A stretch of 39,647 nt of DNA from Sphingobium trunci (GCF_022664535.1 NZ_JAKUJY010000033.1:1-39647); one strand, 5' to 3'. Shown: positions 31,527-39,647, counted from the first letter of the stretch. Notes: generated by a model not told the origin, from the sequence alone. Translations and numbers: made by a program.

Positions 31527-31575
31527 TAGAGTGATTTCGAGTGAAATGGAACATTTCACGGCTCGGAAATCACGG
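31527..31575. repeat. Interspersed hairpin repeat, copy 1
   Basis: TAGAGTGATTTCGAGTGAAATG, a 2-3-nt loop, CATTTCAC, GGCTC and GGAAATCAC form a long hairpin. A homologous element with compensating changes lies at 39068-39118 (TAGAGCGATTTC, TCAGATG/CATCTGA, GAAATC). The copy lies in the gap between the riboswitch transcript and the divergent gene at 31631 and may overlap the riboswitch promoter. Confidence 0.8.
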
Positions 31576-31630
31576 AACTATGAAAACCAGGATGCTTTTC
31601 CGGGATGGGAAGATGGGATAGACCGTCCCC

Positions 31631-31888
31631 ATGCAATTTGACGATCAGCTCTACCGCTATTTCGGCGTCCGCGACCCGGACGCGCTCACCCCCGACGCGC
31701 TGGCGGCGGGGCTGGAGCATATGCGCGTCGATTTCGGTCTGGAGACGGACCGGCGGCGGCGCTTTGCGCTCTGGTCGCTGATGTTCCTGCTGGGCGGCGC
31801 GCCCGATCTGGACGAGGCGTTCGAGGAGGCGGAGGACCGCGACGCGGCGCGCGACTTCATGGAGATGATGGAGAAGGCGGAAGAGTGA
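31631..31888 (+). CDS. Small acidic protein preceding DUF488, unknown function
   Basis: An 85-residue protein with a hydrophobic helix (FALWSLMFLLGGAP) and a C-terminus very rich in Asp/Glu (DLDEAFEEAEDRDAARDFMEMMEKAEE). It opens MQFDDQLYRYFGVRDPDALTPDAL. I do not recognise a family. Its stop overlaps the next gene's GTG by 4 bases, coupling it to DUF488 protein synthesis and suggesting a joint function. Confidence 0.75.
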   Translation: MQFDDQLYRYFGVRDPDALTPDALAAGLEHMRVDFGLETDRRRRFALWSLMFLLGGAPDLDEAFEEAEDRDAARDFMEMMEKAEE

Positions 31889-32316
31889 GGATCTTCACCA
31901 TCGGCTATGAAGGCGCGACGCAGGATGAGGTGATCGCGGCCTTGCAGGGAGCGGGCGTGACGCTGCTGGCCGATGTGCGGGCGGTGCCCCTGTCGCGGCG
32001 GCCGGGTTTTTCGAAGAATATCCTTGCCGCCGGGCTGCGCGAGGCGGGGATCGGCTATCTCGGGCTGAAGGCGCTGGGCACGCCCGCCGCCGGGCGCGAG
32101 GCGGCGCGCAAGGGCGATCACAGGCGGCTGGCGGAAATCTATGCCGGGCAACTGGAGCTGCCCGAGGCCATGGTGCAGGCGGCGCAACTGGTCGACATGG
32201 CGCGCGAGCAGCCGGTGGCGGTGCTGTGTTTCGAGCGGGATGCGGCCGCCTGCCACCGTTCGCTGCTGCTGGATGCGGTGATGCCGGAGGCCGAGCGGAT
32301 CGACCTTGTTCCTTAG
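31885..32316 (+). CDS. DUF488 family protein
   Basis: A 143-residue protein starting RIFTIGYEGATQDEVIAAL with the DUF488 pattern: ADVRAVPLSRRPGFSKNIL, AGIGYLGLKALGTP and a C-terminal VAVLCFERDAAACHRSLL cysteine/His/Arg motif. DUF488 proteins have a P-loop-phosphatase-like look (Cys-x-x-Arg type loop), but no activity is established. The start is GTG inside the end of the small acidic gene. It is 63 bp before the DUF2126 gene in the same direction and could be part of that cluster. Confidence 0.88.
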   Translation: MRIFTIGYEGATQDEVIAALQGAGVTLLADVRAVPLSRRPGFSKNILAAGLREAGIGYLGLKALGTPAAGREAARKGDHRRLAEIYAGQLELPEAMVQAAQLVDMAREQPVAVLCFERDAAACHRSLLLDAVMPEAERIDLVP

Positions 32317-32379
32317 AATCTGCTGTTCCGTCACGAATCCATATTGCATTGCAGCAGGGGGTAGCGTTTCATCGCACAT

Positions 32380-35300
32380 ATGCTGAAGGCCGCGCTCCAC
32401 CACCTGACGTCCTATCGCTACAGCCGCCCGATCAGGCTTGGGCCGCAGGTGATCCGATTGCGGCCCGCGCCGCACAGCCGGACGAAAATCCCCAACTATG
32501 CGCTGAAGATCGAGCCGCCCGGCCATTTCCTCAACTGGCAGCAGGACCCGCATGGCAACTGGCTGGCGCGGATCGTCTTTCCGGAGCCGGTCGACCGTTT
32601 CTCGGTCGAGGTGGACCTGCTCGCCGATCTCGACGTCATCAATCCCTTCGACTTTTTCGTCGAGCCTTATGCGGAGGAATATCCCTTCGCTTATGACGAG
32701 CAGTTGAAAACCGATCTGGCCGCCTATTTCGAGCTGGAGGACCAGGGGCCACTGTTCGAGGCTTTGGTGGAGAGCCACAAGGGCTTCGAGGGACGGACGA
32801 TCGACTTTCTGGTCGAGGTGAACCGGCAGCTCCAGCAGCGGGTGGGCTATGTGATCCGCATGGAGGCGGGGGTGCAGGCGCCGGAGGAGACGCTGGAGAT
32901 CGGCACCGGATCGTGCCGGGATTCGGCCTGGCTGCTGGTGCAGTTGCTGCGGCGGCTGGGCTTTGCCGCGCGCTTCGTGTCGGGCTATTCGATCCAGCTG
33001 GTCGCCGATGTCGAGCCGCTGGAGGGACCGAAGGGGGTTTCGCAGGACGTGGTGGACCTGCACGCCTGGGCCGAGGCCTATGTGCCGGGCGCAGGCTGGG
33101 TGGCGCTGGACGCGACGTCGGGCATGTTCGCGGGCGAAGGGCATATTCCGCTCTGCGCGGCGCCGCATTATCGCTCCGCCGCGCCGATCAGCGGCATGGC
33201 CGAACCGGCGGAGGTGGATTTCCACTTCTCCATGGGGGTCAGCCGCATTGCCGAGGCGGTGCGGATCACCAAGCCCTTTACCGATGCCCGCTGGGACGCG
33301 GTGATGGCGCTGGGGGCGAAGGTCGATGCCGATCTGATCGCCCAGGACGTGCGGCTCACCACCGGGGGCGAGCCGACCTTCGTCGCGGAAAATGGCGGCG
33401 ATGCGGGCGAGTGGAACGGCGATGCCGTGGGGCCGACCAAGGCGGGCTATGCCGACCGGCTGATCCGGGGGCTTCGCGAGACGTTCGCGCCGGGCGGGCT
33501 GCTGCACCATGGGCAGGGCAAATGGTATCCGGGCGAGAGCCTGCCGCGCTGGGCCTATGCGATCTATTGGCGGCAGGACGGGGTGCCGGTGTGGCGCGAC
33601 GCCTCGCTGATCGCGGATGAGGTAGCAGCGGAGGGCGCGCGAGCGGTGACGGCCGGGGATGCGGAGGCGTTCCTTGCCCGGATGGCGGGGGCGATGGGCT
33701 TTACATCGGAGCATATCCAGCCCGTCTATGAGGACCCGGCGGTCTGGGCGGTGAAGGAGGCGGACCTGCCGGTCAATACGTCGCCGGACGATCCCAAGAT
33801 TTCCGATCCAGAAGCCCGCGCGAGGATGGTGCGGGCGTTCGAGCGCGGCCTCGATCAGCCGGTGGGCTATGTGCTGCCGGTGCAGCGCTGGCAGGCGCAG
33901 GCGGCGACGCCGCGCTGGCAGAGCGAAATCTGGCAGTTGCGGCGCGGCAGGCTGTTCGCGGTGCCGGGGGATTCGGCGCTGGGCTATCGCCTGCCGCTGG
34001 GGTCGCTGCCCCATGTGCCGGAATCGGCCTTTCCCTATATCCATCCGCGCGATCCGAGCGAGCCGCGTGGTCCCTTGCCCGATTTCCGGGCGACATTGGA
34101 CGAAGTGCATGCCCAGCCGGTGCAGCGCGTGCCAGATGCGCCGGGCGGCGCCCCCGCGCAGGAGCGGGTCGAGCAGGTCCATATCGAGGGTGCCGTCAGG
34201 ACCGCCGTGACGGTGGAGCCGCGCGGGCATTTCCTGTCGGTCTTCCTGCCGCCGGTCGAGGCGCTGGAGGATTATCTGGAACTGGTGGCGCAGATCGAGG
34301 CGGCGGCGGAAGCGATGCGCGTGCCGGTGCGGATCGAGGGCTATGCGCCGCCGCCCGACCCGCGCCTGCAAGTGCTGAAGGCCACGCCCGACCCCGGCGT
34401 GATCGAGGTGAATGTGCAGCCCGCCGCGAGCTGGGACGAGACGGTGGCGATCACCGAGCAGCTTTATGCGCTGGCGCGGACCTGCGACCTCACGGCCGAC
34501 AAGTTCATGGTCGACGGGCGATCGGTCGGGACCGGGGGCGGCAATCATATCGTGCTGGGTGGGCCGAGCCTGAATGACTCGCCCTTCATCCGGCGGCCCG
34601 ATCTGCTGAAGAGCTTCGTGCTCTATTGGCAGCGGCATCCTTCGCTCTCCTACCTGTTTTCGGGGCTGTGCATCGGGCCGACCAGCCAGGCGCCGCGCAT
34701 CGACGAGGCGCGGCATGACGGGCTGTACGAGCTGGAAATCGCGCTGGCGCAGGTTCCTGCTCCGGGTGAAGGGGATGCGCCGCCGCCCTGGCTGGTCGAC
34801 CGGCTGTTCCGCAACCTGCTGGTCGATGTGACGGGCAACACCCATCGCACCGAAATCTGCATCGACAAGATGTTCTCGCCCGATGGTCCCACGGGGCGCC
34901 TTGGCCTGCTGGAGTTTCGCGGCTTCGAAATGCCGCCGGAGCCGAAGATGAGCCTGGCCCAGCAATTGTTGCTGCGGGCGCTGACCGCCTGGTTCTGGCG
35001 CCAGCCGCAGCAGGGCAATCTGGTGCGCTGGGGGACGGCGCTGCACGACCGGTTCATGCTGCCGCATTTCGTCTGGGCGGATTTCCTGGAGGTGCTGGGC
35101 GACCTCAAGGGGGCGGGTTACGATTTCGATCCCAACTGGTTCGAGGCGCAGCGGCAGTTCCGCTTCCCGATCCATGGCGCGGTCGATGCGGGCGGCGTCG
35201 GGCTGGAGATCGCCCATGCGCTGGAGCCGTGGAACGTGCTGGGCGAAACCGGCGCGATCGGGGGCACGGTGCGCTATGTCGACAGTTCGACCGAGCGATT

Positions 35301-35709
35301 GCAGGTGCGCGCGACCGGCCTGATCGCGGGGCGGCATGTGATCGCCTGCAACGGCCGACGCGTGCCGATGACGCCGACCGCCGTGCCAGGCGAGGCGGTG
35401 GGCGGCGTGCGGTACAAGGCGTGGGCGCCCGCCGCCTGCCTGCACCCGGCGCTGCCGGTCAATGCGCCGCTGACCTTCGATGTGCTCGACAGCTGGAGCG
35501 GGCGGTCGCTGGGCGGCTGCGTCTACCATGTCGCGCATCCGGGCGGGCGCAATTACGACACGCTGCCGATCAACGCCTATGAGGCGGAGGCACGGCGCAA
35601 GGCGCGGTTCCAGGATCATGGCCATACGCCGGGGCCGGTCGACATGCCGCCCGCCGAAAGCCCGAGCGAGTTCCCGATGACGCTGGACCTGCGTTTCCGG
35701 CATCCATGA
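32380..35709 (+). CDS. Transglutaminase-like domain fused to DUF2126 (predicted COOH-NH2 ligase)
   Basis: A 1109-residue protein. Residues about 1-290 are a transglutaminase-like fold with a Cys-His-Asp set: C179 (TGSCRDSAW), H228 (DLHAWAEAYV) and D244 (VALDATSG). The remainder is DUF2126 (VRLTTGGEPTFV, HHGQGKWYPGESLPRWAY, TGGGNHIVLGGPSLNDSPF, LFSGLCIGPTSQAPRIDEARHD, NTHRTEICIDKMFSPD), a family grouped with glutamate-cysteine-ligase-type amidoligases. Such proteins occur with circularly permuted ATP-grasp and alpha-E proteins and are predicted to build or modify a peptide. It has no signal peptide. Its stop overlaps the next ATG (ATGA). No precursor peptide is evident nearby. Confidence 0.92.
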   Translation: MLKAALHHLTSYRYSRPIRLGPQVIRLRPAPHSRTKIPNYALKIEPPGHFLNWQQDPHGNWLARIVFPEPVDRFSVEVDLLADLDVINPFDFFVEPYAEEYPFAYDEQLKTDLAAYFELEDQGPLFEALVESHKGFEGRTIDFLVEVNRQLQQRVGYVIRMEAGVQAPEETLEIGTGSCRDSAWLLVQLLRRLGFAARFVSGYSIQLVADVEPLEGPKGVSQDVVDLHAWAEAYVPGAGWVALDATSGMFAGEGHIPLCAAPHYRSAAPISGMAEPAEVDFHFSMGVSRIAEAVRITKPFTDARWDAVMALGAKVDADLIAQDVRLTTGGEPTFVAENGGDAGEWNGDAVGPTKAGYADRLIRGLRETFAPGGLLHHGQGKWYPGESLPRWAYAIYWRQDGVPVWRDASLIADEVAAEGARAVTAGDAEAFLARMAGAMGFTSEHIQPVYEDPAVWAVKEADLPVNTSPDDPKISDPEARARMVRAFERGLDQPVGYVLPVQRWQAQAATPRWQSEIWQLRRGRLFAVPGDSALGYRLPLGSLPHVPESAFPYIHPRDPSEPRGPLPDFRATLDEVHAQPVQRVPDAPGGAPAQERVEQVHIEGAVRTAVTVEPRGHFLSVFLPPVEALEDYLELVAQIEAAAEAMRVPVRIEGYAPPPDPRLQVLKATPDPGVIEVNVQPAASWDETVAITEQLYALARTCDLTADKFMVDGRSVGTGGGNHIVLGGPSLNDSPFIRRPDLLKSFVLYWQRHPSLSYLFSGLCIGPTSQAPRIDEARHDGLYELEIALAQVPAPGEGDAPPPWLVDRLFRNLLVDVTGNTHRTEICIDKMFSPDGPTGRLGLLEFRGFEMPPEPKMSLAQQLLLRALTAWFWRQPQQGNLVRWGTALHDRFMLPHFVWADFLEVLGDLKGAGYDFDPNWFEAQRQFRFPIHGAVDAGGVGLEIAHALEPWNVLGETGAIGGTVRYVDSSTERLQVRATGLIAGRHVIACNGRRVPMTPTAVPGEAVGGVRYKAWAPAACLHPALPVNAPLTFDVLDSWSGRSLGGCVYHVAHPGGRNYDTLPINAYEAEARRKARFQDHGHTPGPVDMPPAESPSEFPMTLDLRFRHP

Positions 35710-38183
35710 CCGTGGCCGGTGCCCTTTCCGTCGAGGCGCCCGGTTGGGCGGACGCCTATCTGGCGCGGGCGCCCAGGGGCGACCTGTTCGCCGGGGCGGA
35801 CAGGGAGATGGCCGGCCATTGGCGCGCCATGCTGGAGAGGCTGTCGGTTCAGGCGCAGGGCGATCCGGCGGTGCTGGCGGGCAATGTCGAGCGGCAGGCG
35901 GTCGATCTGGGCCTGGCCTTCCGCCTGACCGGCGACCAGCAGGAACGGCCCTGGCCGCTCAGCCCGGTTCCGCTGCTGATCGGGTCGCAGGAATGGACGC
36001 ATATCGAGCAGGGCCTGACCCAGCGGGCGCAACTGCTGGAACGCGTGATCAGCGACATCTATTCGACGCAATCGCTGGTCAGGACGGGCAAGCTGCCCGC
36101 CAGCGTCATCACCGGCAGCCCGCATTACTGGCGGGTCATGACCGGATCGCCGCCGCCGCACGGCCATTTCGTGCATTTCTACGCCGCCGACCTGGCGCGC
36201 GGGCCGGAGGGCGAATGGCGGGTGCTGGCCGACCGGGTGCGGACCCCCGTGGGCGTGGGCTATGCGCTGGAGAACCGGCTGGCCCTGTCGCGGGCGACGG
36301 GAGATTTGCTGGGCGCGCTCAATGTCCGGCGGCTGGCGCCCTTCCTGAGCGACGTGCGGCGCGGCCTTGCGGCCGATTGCGAGCGGAGCGATCCGCGCAT
36401 CGGGCTGCTGTCGCCGGGGCGCTTCAACCAGAGCTATGCCGAGCAGGCGCATCTGGCGCGCTATCTGGGCCTGTTGCTGGTCGAGGGCGATGATCTGATC
36501 GTGACCGACGGGCAGTTGTTCGTGCGCACGATCCAGGGGTTGAAGCGGGTCGATGGGCTGTGGCGCTGGATGGACAGCCGTTTCATCGATCCGCTGGCGT
36601 TCGACGGGGAGTCCCGGATCGGCGTGCCCGACCTGTTCGACGCCTGCGTCAAGGGCGGGCTGATGCTGGCCAACTGGCCGGGCGTGGGCGTGATCGAATC
36701 GCGGGCCATGGCGGCCTTCCTGCCGGGGCTGGCGCGGGAGGTGCTGGGCGCCGACCTGATCCTGCCCAATATCGCGACCTGGTGGTGCGGGCAGAGCGCG
36801 GAACGGGCGCATGTCGCCGACGCCATGGGCGAACTGGTGGTGGGTTCGGCCTTCGACCGCGATGTCGCCGGGCTGACGGGCACCCGCTTCCTGCCGGGGT
36901 CCGCCATGGATGCGGCGCAGCGTGCCGCCCTGCTGGACGCCATGGCGCGGCGGCCGATGGACTATGTCGGGCAGGAGGTGGTGCGGCTGTCGACCACGCC
37001 CGCCATCGTCGACGGGCAAATCACCCCCCTGCCCTTCACCCTGCGCGTCTTCGTGGCGCGCGACGAGCTGGGGCAATGGCGGATCATGCCGGGCGCCTTT
37101 GCCCGGCTGGCGGCGCATGGCGACATCCGCGCCGCGCTGATGGGCGAGGGCGACCTGTCGGCGGACATGTGCGTGCTGGACGGCAAGCCGGTGCCGCAGG
37201 ACGGGCTGTCGGCGGTGGCGGCCGCGCCCGCGATCCGGCGCGTGGGCGGGATGCTGCCGGCCAAGGCGGCGGACAATCTCTATTGGCTGGGCCGCTATAT
37301 CGAGCGCACCGAAATGACCGCGCGGGTGATCCGGGCGATCGTCGGCGGCTCGATCGAGGCCGATCTGGGTCCGGCGGTCGGGTCGCCCACCATGGGGCGG
37401 CTGATGGAGCAGCTGGCGCTGTGGAGCGCGATACCGGCGGCGGGCGGCGCGGTCGGGCCGCTCTGCGCCCAGGCGCTGGGCGACGGCGCGCAGCCGGGCA
37501 GCGTCCGGTCGCTGCTGGCGGCGGTGGCGGGGATCGGCGAGGGACTGCGGGACCGGCTGGCGATCGATTATTGGCGGCTGGTGCGGCTGCCCCTGCCCGA
37601 TTTCGACGGCGGGGTGACGGAGACGCTGCTGGAAGCCTCCTCCCGCATGATCGAGCGGATTTCGGCACTGTCGGGCCTTGCCGCCGAGAATATGGGGCGG
37701 ACCGAAGGCTGGCGCTTCCACGATATGGGGCGGCGGATGGAGCGGGCGATCAACGGCTGCCGCCTGGCCATGCTGTTCGGCGGCGACGCGGCGTCGGCCG
37801 ACGACCTGACGGTGCTGCTGGACCTCAACGACAGCCAGATCAGCTATCGCAACCGCTATCTGTCGGGGCCTGCGCTGGCGCCGGTGCGCGATCTGGTGGT
37901 GCTGGAGCCGCAAAATCCGCGCTCCGTCGTCTATCAGTTGCTGAGGCTCGCCGAACATGTCGCGGCGCTGCCCGCGCTGCACGCCGACGGCATGCCGGAA
38001 GAACCGCAGCGGCTGGCGGCGATGCTGGCGGCGCGGCTTTCGCCGCTGACCGGGGACGTGCTGGCAATGGCCGACCTTGCCGATGTGGAAAGCCGCCTGC
38101 TCGGTCTTTCCGATGCCATCGGCCAGCGTTATTTCCTGCAGCGGCGCAAGGAAAAGAGCGAGGGCGTCAGCCTGCTGTCATGA
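35706..38183 (+). CDS. Circularly permuted ATP-grasp protein fused to alpha-E domain
   Basis: An 825-residue fusion. Residues 1 to about 500 are the type-2 circularly permuted ATP-grasp (QEWTHIEQGLTQRAQLLERVISDIY, LLSPGRFNQSYAEQAHLARYLGLLLVEGDDL, IESRAMAAFLPGLAREVLGADLILPNIATWWCG). From the Met at residue 516 (MLPAKAADNLYWLGRYIERTEMTARV) comes the alpha-E domain, a helical family with conserved Glu/Arg. Often the two are separate genes; here they are fused in frame. ATP-grasp enzymes ligate a carboxyl to an amine through an acyl-phosphate. Coupling by ATGA overlaps on both sides points to a single complex. Confidence 0.93.
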   Translation: MTVAGALSVEAPGWADAYLARAPRGDLFAGADREMAGHWRAMLERLSVQAQGDPAVLAGNVERQAVDLGLAFRLTGDQQERPWPLSPVPLLIGSQEWTHIEQGLTQRAQLLERVISDIYSTQSLVRTGKLPASVITGSPHYWRVMTGSPPPHGHFVHFYAADLARGPEGEWRVLADRVRTPVGVGYALENRLALSRATGDLLGALNVRRLAPFLSDVRRGLAADCERSDPRIGLLSPGRFNQSYAEQAHLARYLGLLLVEGDDLIVTDGQLFVRTIQGLKRVDGLWRWMDSRFIDPLAFDGESRIGVPDLFDACVKGGLMLANWPGVGVIESRAMAAFLPGLAREVLGADLILPNIATWWCGQSAERAHVADAMGELVVGSAFDRDVAGLTGTRFLPGSAMDAAQRAALLDAMARRPMDYVGQEVVRLSTTPAIVDGQITPLPFTLRVFVARDELGQWRIMPGAFARLAAHGDIRAALMGEGDLSADMCVLDGKPVPQDGLSAVAAAPAIRRVGGMLPAKAADNLYWLGRYIERTEMTARVIRAIVGGSIEADLGPAVGSPTMGRLMEQLALWSAIPAAGGAVGPLCAQALGDGAQPGSVRSLLAAVAGIGEGLRDRLAIDYWRLVRLPLPDFDGGVTETLLEASSRMIERISALSGLAAENMGRTEGWRFHDMGRRMERAINGCRLAMLFGGDAASADDLTVLLDLNDSQISYRNRYLSGPALAPVRDLVVLEPQNPRSVVYQLLRLAEHVAALPALHADGMPEEPQRLAAMLAARLSPLTGDVLAMADLADVESRLLGLSDAIGQRYFLQRRKEKSEGVSLLS

Positions 38184-39070
38184 TCTACCACATCCGGCAT
38201 CGGACCATCGTGCATTATGACGCGCCGGTGCAGCTCGCACGATTCAACCTGCGGCTGCGGCCCGCGCCATGGCCGGGGCAATGGACGTCCGACTATCATC
38301 TGGCGGTCGATCCCGCGCCCGCCTCCATCGAATCGCGGCCCAGCGCCTGGCCGGTCCATGTGGCGCGGATCGAGATCGACAGCCCGCTGCACCAGATCAG
38401 CATCGAAAGCAGCTTCCGCGCCGGGGTGCAGGGCGGCGCGCCGATCGAGCCGCAGGATGACGACCCGGTCGTCGGTGCGGTCGCGGAAGCGGCGCTGGCG
38501 GCGCGGGACATGGGGTCGGCGGCGCCTGCCCCCTTTCTCTACCCCTCGCCGCGCGTGCCGCTGTTGCCGCAGGTCGGGGACTGGGCCAGCGCATTGCTGG
38601 CGCCGGGGCGGCCGATCGTCGGCGCCGCGCTGGACCTGGCGCAGCGGATCAAGGCCGAGTTCGCCTATGTGAGCGGCGCGACCGACGCGACGACGCCGGT
38701 GGGCGACGCCTTTGCCGCGCGCCATGGCGTGTGCCAGGACTTTGCCCATGTGATGGTGGCGGCGCTGCGCTGGTTCGGGCTGCCCGCCGCCTATGTGAGC
38801 GGCTATCTGCGCACCGACCCGCCGCCGGGCATGCCCCGGCTGGTGGGGGCCGACGCGATGCACGCCTGGGTGATGCTGTGGTGCGGGCCGACGCGGGGAT
38901 GGATCGGCTTCGACCCGACCAACGGCGTGATTGCCGGTGACGGGCATCTGTTCGTCGCCATGGGACGGGACTATGCCGATGTCGCGCCGATGGACGGGCT
39001 GTTCGTGGGCGGCGGCGGCCAGACCATCCAGGTGATGGTGGATGTGATGCCGGAAGAGGAAGGGGTTTAG
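38180..39070 (+). CDS. Second transglutaminase-like protein
   Basis: A 296-residue cytoplasmic-looking protein with an N-terminal beta domain (MIYHIRHRTIVHYDAPVQLARFNLRLRPAP) and a transglutaminase-type catalytic core. Its catalytic residues are C185 (RHGVCQDFAHV), H228 (DAMHAWVMLW) and D245 (IGFDPTNG). Bacterial members of this kind usually act as cysteine peptidases or amide-transferring enzymes and are standard companions of alpha-E/ATP-grasp genes. The ATG overlaps the preceding stop (ATGA). Its TAG stop is the first triplet of a palindromic repeat. Confidence 0.92.
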   Translation: MIYHIRHRTIVHYDAPVQLARFNLRLRPAPWPGQWTSDYHLAVDPAPASIESRPSAWPVHVARIEIDSPLHQISIESSFRAGVQGGAPIEPQDDDPVVGAVAEAALAARDMGSAAPAPFLYPSPRVPLLPQVGDWASALLAPGRPIVGAALDLAQRIKAEFAYVSGATDATTPVGDAFAARHGVCQDFAHVMVAALRWFGLPAAYVSGYLRTDPPPGMPRLVGADAMHAWVMLWCGPTRGWIGFDPTNGVIAGDGHLFVAMGRDYADVAPMDGLFVGGGGQTIQVMVDVMPEEEGV

Positions 39071-39118
39071 AGCGATTTCCAGTCAGATGGCATCATCTGA
39101 CGGTTCAGAAATCGTGCC
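39068..39118. repeat. Interspersed hairpin repeat, copy 2
   Basis: TAGAGCGATTTC, then GTCAGATG, a 4-nt loop, CATCTGAC and GAAATC form a hairpin homologous to 31527-31575. The TAG at its edge is the stop codon of the upstream gene, and the hairpin could help terminate transcription between the convergent transglutaminase and MarR genes. Confidence 0.8.
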
Positions 39119-39154
39119 AAATCAAAAGAATAGAGCGGTCGAATCTACCTGTCG

Positions 39155-39568
39155 CTATCCGAAGCGCTCCAGCAAATTCTGGAGCAGCGGGCGCAGGCGC
39201 CTGATCTCTTCCCGGTGCGTGGCCGACAGGCTGGCGAGCAGTTCCAGAGCGCTGGGCGTGAGCTGCAACCGGGCGCGGCGTCGGTCCGTCGCCATCGCAT
39301 GACGCGTCACCAGGCCCAGTTTTTCGAGGCGGTCGACAAGGCCGGTGGCGCTGTGCGGCTTGAGCAGCAGGCGCCTGGCCACGAAACCGACCGTCGCCTC
39401 CTGCGCCGGGGCGGCGCGCAGGGCCAGCAGCGCCTGATGCTGTTGCGGCGTCAGCCCCTTCTCCGCCGCGCGTTCGCCGCTGAACGCCTGGAATTGGCGC
39501 AGGGCGAAGCGGAATTCGGCCAGCGCCCCATAATCCTCGTCTTCCAGCACAGGATGTTCCGCCTGCAT
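39155..39568 (-). CDS. MarR-family transcriptional regulator
   Basis: A 137-residue winged-helix regulator with the MarR core LTPQQHQALLALRAAP, EATVGFVARRLLLKPHSATGLVDRLEKLGLV and the DRRRARLQLTPSALELL wing. The ATG at 39568 (MQAEHPVLEDEDYG) is preceded by AAGG on the minus strand; longer frames upstream are not family-like. It converges on the ATP-grasp cluster. Its own targets are probably near or beyond the window edge (divergent gene not visible). Ligand unknown. Confidence 0.9.
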   Translation of the reverse strand: MQAEHPVLEDEDYGALAEFRFALRQFQAFSGERAAEKGLTPQQHQALLALRAAPAQEATVGFVARRLLLKPHSATGLVDRLEKLGLVTRHAMATDRRRARLQLTPSALELLASLSATHREEIRRLRPLLQNLLERFG

Positions 39569-39647
39569 GGGCCACCTTCTCCCATATCCCATGCGCCAGC
39601 GTCGCACGACCGCGCACCACAAAGAAGATTTATCGTGATTCGGGAAT

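Noticed and set aside
31657..35703. 1348-residue minus-strand frame over the DUF488 and DUF2126 genes
   Set aside because: A high-GC antisense artefact: it is Arg/His/Gln/Pro-rich without domain motifs, while the plus-strand frames have intact catalytic motifs and ATGA junctions.
35616..37982. 788-residue minus-strand frame opposite the ATP-grasp gene
   Set aside because: Same type of antisense shadow, with no recognisable motif.
36560..38180. Upstream extension of the second transglutaminase frame
   Set aside because: The extension lies out of frame inside the ATP-grasp gene and is Gly/Arg-rich. The family start is the ATG at 38180.

Overview
The window is high-GC DNA that most likely comes from an alphaproteobacterium of the Sphingomonadaceae (Sphingobium/Novosphingobium/Sphingomonas type). 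This rests on two TonB-dependent receptors, a ScfR-type acyl-CoA-linked regulator, a DUF4169 protein, a short RNase D next to lptC/lptA, and interspersed palindromic repeats of a style I associate with these genomes. No rRNA, CRISPR array, prophage or complete insertion sequence is visible. It reads as ordinary chromosome with several less understood modules.

Layout. 1-425: intergenic DNA with one palindromic repeat. 426-3281 (minus): EF-hand exported protein, OmpR-type response regulator, sensor kinase. 3419-6265 (minus): argG, a Pro/Ala-rich membrane protein, DUF4169, tRNA-Gly(TCC). 6376-11799 (plus): LysR-like regulator, ZnuD-like TonB receptor, then an in-frame Nudix-DUF47(PhoU-like) protein followed by a PiT phosphate transporter, with a PhoB-box-like site upstream. 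11866-14540: a 55-residue gene diverging from scfR, then a LysR regulator. 14761-15893: a small membrane protein and a bestrophin. 16141-16968 (minus): a two-domain cold-shock protein with an RGG/FGG-rich N-terminal tail. 17227-19497 (plus): RNase D, LptC, LptA and a small exported protein. 19531-23269 (minus): histidine phosphatase, divergent KdsB-like cytidylyltransferase with an apparent CTG start, KdsD/KpsF isomerase, and UDP-glucuronate 4-epimerase. 23309-23470: two long inverted repeats. 23669-28157: a GNAT/cupin-like pair, a second GNAT, a DUF962/Mpo1-like protein and a class A beta-lactamase-like hydrolase. 28237-28929: ung.

28971-31510 (minus): a BtuB-like TonB receptor preceded by a cobalamin riboswitch. 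A ~145-bp MITE-like palindrome sits immediately 3' of the aptamer, and a hairpin that would sequester the Shine-Dalgarno sequence lies next to the TTG start. 31631-39070 (plus): a tightly coupled cluster of an 85-residue acidic protein, DUF488, transglutaminase-DUF2126 (1109 aa), circularly permuted ATP-grasp-alpha-E (825 aa) and a second transglutaminase. 39155-39568 (minus): a MarR regulator.

The best candidates for poorly described biology are (i) the ATP-grasp/alpha-E/DUF2126/transglutaminase operon, predicted to make or modify a peptide-like product that is still unknown; (ii) the Nudix-DUF47 fusion coupled to a PiT transporter; (iii) the B12 riboswitch leader interrupted by a mobile palindrome; and (iv) Lpt and Kdo-type genes in a lineage known for glycosphingolipids in place of LPS. 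All identifications come from reading sequence and motifs; no searches were run.
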